From: Apostichopus japonicus
Lineage: Eukaryota > Echinodermata > Holothuroidea > Aspidochirotida > Stichopodidae
Assembly (NCBI RefSeq): GCF_037975245.1
Contig: NC_092569.1
Span: 19,895,001 to 19,957,000, forward strand
Direction of reading: 5' to 3'
Length of the DNA stretch: 62,000 nucleotides
A model generated the notes under the pieces. It saw only the letters and a list, made by a program, of their open reading frames with translations, searched no databases and was not told where the DNA came from. The position numbers and the translations under genes were made by a program. Below, piece after piece: positions 51,710 through 62,000 of the stretch; position 1 is the first letter of the stretch; every line of letters starts with the position of its first letter.

Positions 51710-54700
51710 ATCCATGTAATCCTGTGTAAAGATAATGATTGCAATTCGACCATAACATGGTACAGAAGAACTGTCTCATTTCAATCATGAACAGTTACTC
51801 GTACATTGTGCCTCATGCCGGATTTGCTACGAACCAACCTTCAAAGTTTTCTTCGTTGATGAAGAACATAACTTATATGAGAATATGCCTTTATCGACTG
51901 CACGCTAACCTATACCGAAACCAAAAGCATCGATATGCTTCATTAGTATTCTGCATTCAGGTATATTTAGAATAAGAATAAGAGAATATTATGATATATC
52001 GGTTATAAAGAAATCGAAACATGCTTACATGCATTTCAGTGATTTAGAAATATATGCTACATTATTAAAATGAATAACTTTGTATTCTATGCAATTCTTA
52101 TAGCAAGGCCTGCATTGAAAAACCGAACAGAAAGTATTACCTGAGATAACACTCGCATGCCTAACACTTTATACTGTTTTAGTTCGCTATAGTAATTGAC
52201 ACTGATATCGTAGTCCTGCGGATTATTTTAGCATTATTCGCTTCTCAATCTTTCTTGTATATGTGCACCCGGTTTATAGCTTTATCATTGAAACTCAGTT
52301 TAAAGATTTATCAGTTAAAAGTGCGAGAAACCGTTAATCAGTTAAAACTGAATGTGTGTAAAAATTTCTTAACATGTGTTATTTCCTACCGAGAAAGAAT
52401 TAAAAACAGAATGCCGAAACACACGAAGCGGCGCATAACGATTGATATGTGTTAACGTCTTACCAAGACATGATTTGAGTGAGTCGTGGCAATTTGTTAG
52501 TCGAGTTCAGTGTGTGATTGTGTACGTTAGTGTTCATCCGCACGATTTTTGCGATGAGGATAACATTAAACGATGGAAATTCGCTAGTTCAGTGTGGGAT
52601 TTTGTAGTGATAAGTTGAGATTCTGATGAACCTACCATGGTAATTACCCAATCGAGGACGTTGCTACAAGTCGCTTCTGTGGTTTTCTACTGTACTGGTC
52701 AATACGAAATGATAGGACAATAGCAGTCCTGTAATGTGGTTCGACTAATTAGATTCTACATATTTATGTCATGGTTTTCCTTTACCTGTCCGCGACATTT
52801 TAATATCGTGCTACAGTTGAAAGAATCCGAAAAAGACTTAGATCATGTGTTTGAGTAAATAAAGTTGTGATATGTATTCATATATTGAACAATAGCGTGT
52901 ACATGCAGTCCACAAGGAGCACAGTTCTCTTTGTGGTTCGGAGGGTTAAAGCTTCAAAACACGCATTGAAAGGCACGGGGACGGTGTGTGTGGGGAAGGG
53001 GGTGGGGCAGTCGGTGTCCGAAGTCCTCGGAAACTGGATTTGGTTGTTTTCTTCTTTATTGGTTACTTAACTCGTTTTCAGAAATATGCTGTTTTTATTG
53101 AACTCCGTTTCCTTTTCATATTAAAACATGGGATATCAAAATATCTAAATGTGAATATTGCCCTCATTTTCATTTGCAGTTTTGACATTTGCCCACTGCA
53201 AAGGAGAAAATAAATCACAATTAACATAAAAACCTTTATTTGAAGGAACTACATTGTGGAGTAAACCGGCTCATCGCTTGATTGCATCAACATTCAGTGA
53301 CAACTTCCGTGCGCATTAATTTTGTCCTCGCCACAAAGTTTTCTGGACGTAAAGTTTGTTATCAAGAAAATGATTATTGTCATGCATATTGAAATCCCTA
53401 AACTGTGTCACGAAACAATTTCAACTTGATAATTTGTTATGCCACTTTATCATATCATATCATACCTAAGTTTCCCATAAAATATCAAAAGTAGTTTTAC
53501 TATTGTTATCTTCTGTCGTTGCTTATTTCCAGATCTCTGCGTTAGGTTGTAATTTGATAAGGTATCATTATTTTCGATTTCTCATTGTGATTACGTCTCC
53601 CGCAAGAGGACAGTTCCATGGGGTCAAATTCATATACGGATTTACCATATTGTTATATAGTAGCTTCAAAGTTGTATTAATACCGTTCTATACTGATTTC
53701 AATATATCGCGGGCGACTCATCACAGTTAATTTATTCATTACTAGCATTGATAGCGGTAAGGAAATGTATAGATTATATAAAGACCTCGCCACATTACAA
53801 TATTTTGTGTCAGGTAGCTATTTCGACAGGTTAAATCCTACGATACTCCAGGAATTGGATAAGTATATAGTCCATGATGCTCATGTAGGCAGATGCTTTC
53901 AAAATTTACATTCCTATTACACCTGTTTGTATTTATCATTGAAATTGCGGCGTCTGGCATATTAGCTCAATCTGTCAATGTTTGTTGCATTTTGAATTTT
54001 AACAATTTTTCTTTGCGTAGAATTAGTACTTTTCTCTGTAGATAACTGTTTTCCAGAAAATGAGGAAAGACGAAAGCCTTGTTAACATTAATTGAAATCA
54101 TACACTCTGCTGTTCACAGATGCATTAACAAATTATCGCTAAATTTAAACCAGAAATGCAACTGTGCACGGTGCTAGTGTAAATAGTCGTGCGTTTGTGG
54201 TATCTGAGACTAGAAGGTTGCGGTCTTTAGATATCATGGTTCCTAAAGTTTCCACGATTTTCTGTATGTCACTGAAATCAAATGACCTCTCAAATGTATG
54301 TTTACAGTCATGGCTTTTAAAAAGTGAATTGTACAATATATCATTATTTATGCACCGGCTAATAAGTTGATATGCATTTGTGGGTTTTCTTCATTTTTTA
54401 TAAGATTAAGGGTTCATAATAGTGATGCTTTGAAATGATACGAGTTTGATTTTATTTCCCACTTTCACATTATTCCAAACAACACCAAACATTAAAAAGG
54501 GGGAAAAAAGAATATTCCAGCATTTTTGCAGAATACCTTGCTAAAAACTATAAATATATCAATTGATGAACTCGTTCATCCAGACCTTCTCATTTGATGT
54601 ACATCATTATCATGCATGTCAATCACCCTTGACCTTATCCAGGAAGAACCCCCACCCCTCCCCCCGCACAAAGCGCAGTGATTGTTCGAAATAAACATCA

Positions 54701-56060
54701 TATTTCCCTATGTTTGCAAATAACTTTATATGCCCTTTGACCTCCTATTCCTGATAGTTGGTTCCTCTTCTCACGTGAAGCACCTAAGTACAACATATGA
54801 GATATACCAATGGTTTCATTATTGAAATATCTTTTTAAAATCAAAGCGTTACAGACAAGTACGGGTATACGCAGATTAACACGCAGATTAACAGCATACC
54901 GTCATGACTTTTTGTCTTCTTCATTTTTACGATACTAATCGAAACTATACATTCAGATCTTCGAGATATACAGTTTAAAAAGAAAACTCTTTGCAGTGTC
55001 CAGCTCTTGCTAAATGAACATAAACTAATTTATGATATCTCCCCACGTTCTTCTAGTCGTAATGTTGAGGGAATTGATGTATTCATTGATAACAGTGCAA
55101 TACCTCTTGTCGGTTCATCGCACTATACATGTCTCTGTGTTTATCTTGAGTTCCAACGGAAGTGGTAGCATCATATATACACTCATATTAAGACAACATT
55201 TGAAAGTATTGTTGTAAGATATATTGGTGATAGGTGAAAACATCCATGAGCAAAGAAAATATACATGTTAAATCTTCAAAAAAGTTTGTATCCTGATTTT
55301 ATTTTAAAATTAAATGTGTTAATATATCTCACTCCCTGAACTAGAACCAACGTTTATGTGACTTCCCGTTTGTCATGAAAACACTGTTAGTTTGAAGCAG
55401 AGGGCAACGAACGTTGATTTGCTTGTTGCAGACAATAATAGCATTGAACGAAAACAATGGATAATCATAACAATGTCAGTAACATATTGAAAGAAAATTA
55501 AAGAAAGGGGTTGAAAAGTTAATTTCATATTAATAATAAAGTAGCTACTGCATATTTCTATAAACTGACACGTATCGAAACCGATGTTGTACATTAAACC
55601 GACATACTTTATTAGTAAACTTTGAGTCTTCTGCAATTCAGGTACAGGAAGAAGGAAAATAAAAACAGTAAGAAAGAGAGTAAAAAATAAGTGAATAAAA
55701 CGGCGTCATTGAAAGCAATGAAGCCTGTCGTTTGGGAGGTTGTGGGTTCGATCCTAGGCATGCCCAATTAAGGTGGTTGATTTTTTTTTTATCCAGGAGA
55801 AGTTCCCATCTGAACTGGCCTTAAAATTGGTAAACAATTTAATAGTTATCCAAGACTGTAAATCGGAAGTGTAAGTAATAACCCATTTATGGATTAGGCA
55901 TACGTGACAGCCTAGAGTTTTAAGTAACTGCCTTCCATGCCGATATATACACTAGCTTCAATATTATATTCTTAACGTTTTAACTAATCAAAATCAGTTA
56001 TAACACTCAACTCCACTTCGTTTTCTCAATTGCCGTAACAGTGGGAAAAAAATCCTCGTA
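51710..56060. other. spacer between receptor genes A and B
   Basis: No exon with family features was found. It should hold the promoter of gene A (right after 51700) and the 3' UTR of gene B. A - strand AATAAA (TTTATT, about 55606-55611) lies ~460 bp after the gene B stop. A B-box-like 'gggttcgatcctaggc' at about 55744-55759 hints at a SINE fragment, but without a clear A box. Confidence 0.35.
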
Positions 56061-56070
56061 CATTTCGTGT

Positions 56071-57151
56071 TTAGATATCATATAACCCTAACCCATACGC
56101 ATCAAGTGAGTCATCTTCCTGTGAAGGTCCCGTCTCCCTTCCTACCGTGACATTGCTGGTCTCTTGTAAGGAATAATCCATTGATTCACAAAGAGTTCCA
56201 TGATATGAATCAACAACATACTCCACGTCGTTCATTTCATCCGGGTCCTCAGCTAAATATGAATGGCGTACATCTATATTTGGTCTCCTTTCATTATCAT
56301 ATTTAATTGTCGGTTTGGGACGAATCTGCGTAAGGTACCAACGTGAAATCGTAGATCTGGTGGCAAAATGTAAGATAAATGAAGAAAAATTTATTTTAGA
56401 GAAAAAAACATCAAGTCTTCATGACCTTACGGCATGCAGAGGTGCGTGACATGGTGTACCCAGTGTAGAGATAGAATACTATTTGGTCATTTGAAGGATC
56501 AGAAAGTTGAACACGCGAATTGCCAATCAGTATCGACATAGTCTGTCTGATGTAGACACTCTATTCCTATATAAACTACTAAAGTTATACTTATTCGATG
56601 TTATGTTTTCCTTGATGTAGGATTCTTCGGTCACATCAACAGATTTTTGAAAACCTCACAGACGGAAGGAAGCTCGTTCGGGAGTTGCATGATTTCCTCA
56701 GGCTAAACTAGTGCCGCATGTTTACGCAAACAGATGACAACAGCCGTCATGCTTCCTCCTATAACGATCTGCAGGGAATGAGTATCAGCATTCCTATTCA
56801 TTACTCTATTTCATTGATGAAAGCTTAACCCTTGCTCTTACTCTATATATTGTGGTAGTGTGGCTTTGCGTCATGCAGTATAGATAGAGGAACGGTGATG
56901 GGTCCGATCACTCACTCTTGAATGCTTAGCATTACGCCATTGATATGTTATTATTGTTAAAACTTGCTTTTTTATGATATAGTAGAATATCGACATTTAC
57001 CTGCACAATACAATTCCGGCAATCCCACCAATTAACACCCCTACAACAAACAGGATCGCTGTGATGATATACACGGTGGAAGTCACGACAGCAGGATCTT
57101 TTCAAATGAACAAAAAACTCTCAGAAGCTAAATAAAACTAAATAAAACGAG

Positions 57152-57211
<60 letters not shown>

Positions 57212-59830
57212 CAATGATTCAGTCGTTCACTTCCTGCTGTAATACTGCTCAATACATGAAAGTAGGGCAAGTATACGTAGCCTATACTTTATGGTAACCT
57301 ACAGCACGTTGCTACTCGAGTTTGACGGCCTGTGCGGCGATCACCATACAACAGCATAGTTAAGCATGATGATTCTCGTTGGTTAACAATTTGCTCGCTT
57401 TGGTAAGTTGCTATAAGGTAATTGTAAATTGGATTTGTTAACCCCTAACCAACTAATACCCAATCCCACGCGAAAGGAAATACAATACCTTGAGATGGAG
57501 TTGCTTCGGCTGTCAAGTTGATCTCAACAGGAATCGAGTATTGTGCTGATATAGAAAAGAGAAAAGTTGATAGTCAACAACAGAACATCTGATTAAAACT
57601 ATTCCAACATTTCCTATTTAAGTAAGTAAATTTGAAGCAATTTTCAATCTGAGGAATATTTTCAATGTAAAATATGGCACATCACATAACGGTTTTTCAA
57701 GCTCTAAATTCGTGAACATTATATGACTGGGGCATTTTTTTTTAAATTGTCTTGATACCAAGAATAACAATAGCCTCACTTTTAATTTTTAGTTCCTTAA
57801 TGTGGTCCCAGAATGCAACATATCCATAACCTCCACAAGTCTCCCCACCTGGACAAGTTATTCCTTCCTCTAAACATTGGTAGTCATCAAGAAACTGAGA
57901 GTTGTTTCCGTCGCGCGGAGACTCGAAGCTACAGAAACATTTGTTTCCTTCTGCTAAGCCAATGAAAGGATTGGCTTGACAACGTTCCATGCATGATCTA
58001 AGACTTAGTTTGGTAATTGATCCCATGAAATGAAAGTCGTGGTCAGTCGTATGGTTCAAGCATCCAAAATAAGTAAAATCTGTAGGAAAACAAAACAGGC
58101 AAAGGTAAATATTTCAGACAGTGCAGTCCTGGATTCTACTGTAATGTTTAATTTTAAAAAGAAGCTTTGTTTTTAATTGTGTTCTAGCCGATATTGTCTA
58201 CATACGATGTATTGTTCGTATATCTTCAAGACTCAACTTGATATGTGTTACTTGGACAGTACTGTGGTTCCTACGAACACTATTTTTAAACAGAAACATC
58301 TCTGAGTGACTTGCAACAACAACATTGGAGCTCTTCGTGACGTGTTTGAAAAAGTTGATTTCATAATAATGTGTTCATAGTTCTTAAAGAAGATCAAATT
58401 GACCTCATGTCGACGAAAGAATGAAAGACAATATTTCAGTGACTTACAGTAGCATCAAAGCGATGCATTTGTGTTTTTTTTTTGCTCTTAATAATGTAAA
58501 TTTAAATATTTCGCCATATTTAATCCATCTTATGTTTTTATTTTTAACAACTTACTAGTGTAGACCGCAATTGCCTCTTTACCACCACACGTTGGTCCAC
58601 CTGAACACAAAGTATCACACCGTGTGTCTGTAACAGTATTGTAAGCCTGGTGTTGGCTTCGATCCGTCCCACAATAACAGTAAGATCCATACTGAAGCCC
58701 CAATAAAGTATAGGTATCCACGTCGCATATTCGGGCACAAAGTGAGACCGTTAGATCGGTTCGGATTTGTCTTACATCAAGTACACTGGAATGGTTACTG
58801 CTATAGCAACCAAGATAGTTCCCACCTGTTGGTAAAATGAACCATGCGGTTACAGAATTATCCTTAAAACAAATTCAAAAAAGGTATTGTAGTGACATGA
58901 ATACGTTAACAAGTAATATTCACATTTAGTTTGTTATTTTTACGGATAGATTTACTAGTTCAACTCTAAAAGAACATAATGTTAGAATAACAGAAAGGAC
59001 AACACAAACATTGGAAGGAAACTGACACGTTCATGGTGACGTATTCCGTAAATAATAAGTTTCAAGTAAATATATCCAAAATCTATGACTGGAATTATAA
59101 GAGACGAAGACACTGTGTATATTTCACAATATTATATCTGATTAGAAAGTTGAAAACAATACTTTGAGATACATACAGGTGGTTTCATGTGGATGAGTTG
59201 TCGATCAATATAGCTTAGTGTTTGTTACTATGACAAGTCTGCAGTACATTTATTTCAAATTTATGCTAATTATTGTTTTATACATTAACTTACTTTCACC
59301 CAATATCATTGTATTTCTTCATTACAACTTTACAGAAACAGATAACAACATGTCTTGTGCATTGCTCTTAGTTGTCACGTTGGGGCCTTGTTATTGTAAA
59401 AAAAAAAGAAACCTGTGTGAATTAACTCAGTAAACCACAAGTGTTAATACATCTGATTTACTCAAAAAAAGTCACACATTTCATATTTTCTACTTCCAAG
59501 GAGTTTCGACGAAAAACCTCCTTGGGTATTTCAAACTTTTATCTAATACGGAATATCGATTATAGATGTAAAAATAGCATTCCGTTTATTCTTGTGCAGT
59601 ATTTACACGAAAATTTGAGAGAAAAATAAACGTTTAAAAGATCCAAAATCTGACTTTTTACTCCCAGAAACTAAATCATTTGCATAGACTATTTATGCTG
59701 GTAGGGGGAATAAAACGTTTGCTGAGTATAACGTTTAAAAACAGAAAGATTTTCGTTACTCACCAACTGAACTGACAGCCGATATTCCTACCAAACTCAT
59801 ACAAGTCACAAGCGTTGTTACATAATCCAT
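56071..59830 (-). CDS. gene B: signal peptide, two WSC domains, TM, tyrosine-rich tail (type I receptor, ~358 aa)
   Basis: Six exons join in phase on the - strand. 59830-59764: ATG and 22-residue signal peptide (TLVTCMSLVGISAVSS). 58825-58556: WSC 1 (NYLGCYSS ... YCYCGTD ... TCGGKEAIAVY), ~23-112. 58079-57780: WSC 2 (YFGCLNH ... KCFCS ... TCGGYGYVAFW), ~113-212. 57545-57489: 19-residue Thr/Ser/Pro linker. 57097-57001: transmembrane segment (TSTVYIITAILFVVGVLIGG), ~236-260, ending phase 2. 56356-56071: tail, ~264-358, TAA. Both WSC domains keep eight cysteines. The tail has YDNE (a YxN, Grb2-type motif), HSYLAE, VEYVVD, MDYSLQ and GLYDI, but no strict ITIM. The exon-1 length (67 bp) and phases equal those of gene A, so the two are paralogues. 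Compared with A the tail is a third as long and unrelated in sequence. The tail exon is not evident as a long open frame from an ATG and is supported by splice phase. Confidence 0.88.
57157..57210. repeat. (TA)n microsatellite
   Basis: About 54 bp of TA repeats in the intron between the linker and TM exons of gene B. Confidence 0.95.
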
Positions 59831-59834
59831 ACTT

Positions 59835-61070
59835 CCCCAAAGCAGGACGAGTTCCTGCTTTATATTAGAAATTCACGTTCAGATGTATGAAATATTGTTT
59901 TTCATTCATTCTTAACGACGACAGCGTTGTCTAGCTTTTATATTCGTGTGTACAAGCAGTCCAGTAATGGACAGTTTTACAAAGTGCATAATCTTGAATG
60001 AGAAACAATGCCTAGCACAAAAACTCGTTACAAATTCTTTATGGATTTGTGTTAATTATTAACATTTAACGTTTATAGAGTGAATGAATGTTACTGATGT
60101 GAGCAGTAAAACAGACAGTAAATTATTAGCTAGCTTATATAGCCAGAATATTAATTAAAATATCGCACAAGGAAATGATGCCTTCTGTCAATATTGACCG
60201 ACGAGGTCTGATTAATTCCACATAACATTAAGTTTACGGCTGCTTTTTGGCAGAAGACTGTAATTGCTCTGGCTGGAAATCGTTTCCTCGACAGTTTTTA
60301 ATCCAAACGAACCAGTATTTTTGCTTTCAAAATGAAGAAATACTCCTTTAAAAACTACATTTATTGGTGTAATCAGCATTTCAGCGGTGCAGAGTTTCTT
60401 GTTGCCCCTCTTTTTCGTTACTTTGCTCTAGCATGTTTATATTAAGCCATTGGAGTTGTGTATGACATTTCGATGTCATTATTATCCTGACATGTAAGAC
60501 AACAAAACTCTCGCTGCAAAATACATTTGTGAATCAAATTTGGTGAAAATAGCATTCAAAAGATCTAGTCTAAACCTATGCTATTTGTCGGTAATAAATC
60601 AATTTAATCAATAAAATCTTACTCTGACTGAATAATGGCGATTGTTTCAAAAGATAACTTGTTTCCTTTTCTTTTTTTTAAATATCATCAATTTTGAGTT
60701 GAAGATAATAATACAAACATGATTGTCAATTAGCAGCAAATGTTTTTTGTTTATTGCTTAGTTAGTTCGTGATATTTCTTATCAACGTGATTGAAAGAAC
60801 TTTACACTAAATAAATAAGACAACAGAAACTGTCGTTGTTCGTTGTTTCAAAATACTGCTCCACGGATGATCTGCCGATTTAAAGCCAAACGAACACCGT
60901 CTTCTATATTTAAACGAAATAGTTAATCGGTAGTTGCTAATTCCCGCGCATGCGTACCGATCACGAGCAATGACATTCAAAGTCTCCTCAACGTACATTA
61001 TAGTCGTCTTGATTGATGTCACATTAAATAAACAAACTACCATTTCATTTTGATAAATAACGTAACAAAT
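59835..61070. other. spacer upstream of gene B
   Basis: Should contain the gene B promoter immediately right of 59830. No coding exon seen. Frequent TAAT/ATTA words, no assigned TATA box. Confidence 0.4.
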
Positions 61071-61074
61071 GCAA

Positions 61075-61080
61075 TTTATT
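61075..61080 (-). terminator. polyadenylation signal candidate of gene C
   Basis: AATAAA on the - strand, about 28 bp downstream of the gene C stop codon. The 3' UTR would be very short. Confidence 0.4.
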
Positions 61081-61107
61081 TGTTTGTGAGTTTGTGTTGC
61101 ATTGAGT

Positions 61108-61849
61108 CTACTCCATCGCTGCGTATACTTCGTCTACATTGAAATATATAATAGAATCACAATCCGCATCATCTCTATCAGCTTTGTCGACGGTCGGCGC
61201 AGATTCAGAACCACACGTTTTGTCCCGATGAGATCTACTGGTATTAACATGATCATCTCTTTTATTAAAAGACAGTGACTTCAGTTTCAGAGATTTCTTT
61301 AACTCTGCTTTACCCACAGTATCTTGTATCGCAGACGGATTAGTATCATCTGCTTGGTAATAAGTAGAATCTCCAGGTTCGTCTACTGCTGTTGGTGAGG
61401 TGTCAGTCAAAACTTTAGGAGGATCTCGCTGCAACTTCGATACGAAGAAACTTGTTGCATTTATAAGCTTCGGGCTGTCAGAAATTAAGAGGGATATATG
61501 TAAAATATCGTGTTGGGAAGTTCGTTTCGTGAAAGACGTTAGACGTTATTCTGATTACCAAATCCAGGAGGTAGACATATTTCGGTCTATGATTTATTGC
61601 TCACAGAATGGAGTGAATTGCGATATATGATCTACAATATACAACATTCCGTGTGGAGATATTGATATTTTATTTACCACAATTCGACGAAGCATGAGCA
61701 GCTGTAATGAATGAAAGACACATATGTTAGTATATTATATGAATATACACAGTACCTTAGTGTTAGATATGATGTTACCGATCCAGCTGCGAGGCCAATG
61801 CACAGAATTCCAATGACAGCAATGAAGAGAAAAACTGCACCGTTTCCCC
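61108..61849 (-). CDS. gene C (partial): TM and ITIM-bearing tail of a third receptor paralogue
   Basis: Two - strand exons are visible; the rest lies beyond the right edge. 61849-61756 (94 bp, the same length as the TM exon of gene A): a transmembrane segment (AVFLFIAVIGILCIGLAAGS), entering in phase 1 and ending phase 2. 61474-61108: a 122-residue cytoplasmic tail, TAG at 61108-61110. The tail is Lys/Asp/Ser-rich and ends with IIYFNV (fits the ITIM consensus, Tyr 12 residues from the C-terminus) and DEVYAAME. Position, strand, phase pattern and exon size place it in the same family as genes A and B. WSC domains are predicted upstream but not seen, so the family call rests on context. The tail exon is open upstream of the first usable start, consistent with it being an internal/terminal exon. 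Confidence 0.78.
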
Positions 61850-62000
61850 CTGATTAATTTAAGAGAACCATGATTATGATAAAAGTTTCTATCCAAAGAG
61901 GGCTAATATGACTACACTACATTATATACTTCATTCCTTGCATCTTTTTATTACTTCGTTCTTTTCAGTAGCATCTTTTTTACACATGAAAAGATATGTG

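Noticed and set aside
53503-53965. Hydrophobic + strand frames as a membrane protein
   Set aside because: AT-rich codons without splice or family support; no similarity to the receptor family.

Overview
The window is eukaryotic (animal) DNA: AT-rich, with multi-exon genes bounded by GT-AG introns, long (TA)n tracts, minisatellites, MITE-like elements and decayed non-LTR retrotransposons. Secreted fibrinogen-related and WSC-domain proteins, together with this repeat style, suggest a marine deuterostome. An echinoderm, perhaps a sea cucumber, is my best guess, but the sequence alone does not prove it. Most open frames are noise. The real genes appear only when short exons are joined by splice sites and phase.

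Layout. 1-5 kb: a 3' fragment of a LINE, (TA)n tracts, then a signal-peptide exon (3145-3235) and a second small exon (4368-4433) on the + strand. 4.5-31.4 kb: mostly repeats. These are a tRNA-derived SINE, a ~1 kb 20-bp minisatellite, a 679-bp tandem duplication, a recent 2.1-kb tandem duplication flanked by MITEs, a fold-back element around a 12-bp minisatellite, and a MITE with 19-bp inverted ends. A few isolated candidate exons cannot be joined into a gene. 32.5-38.7 kb (+): a fibrinogen-related (FReD) lectin-like gene with five near-identical copies of a 105-bp Ser/Thr-rich exon, then an EGF-like plus FReD exon, two more FReD exons and a polyA signal. FReD exon 8 carries a one-base deletion.

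43.3-62 kb (-): the main discovery, a head-to-tail cluster of at least three paralogous single-pass receptors. Gene A (51699-43285) and gene B (59830-56071) are complete: signal peptide, two eight-cysteine WSC domains, a transmembrane helix and a tyrosine-containing cytoplasmic tail. Gene C (61849-61108, running off the right edge) shows its transmembrane and tail exons. Intron phases are conserved (1-1-1-2). Tails A and C end in ITIM-like motifs; tail B instead has a YxN motif and several other tyrosines. Two LINE copies sit in introns of gene A.

Inference: the FReD lectin and the WSC receptors look like secreted and membrane recognition proteins of innate immunity. WSC domains are known as cell-surface modules, ITIMs recruit SH2 phosphatases in vertebrates, and FReDs bind glycans or microbes. 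That these neighbours work together is only a hypothesis.
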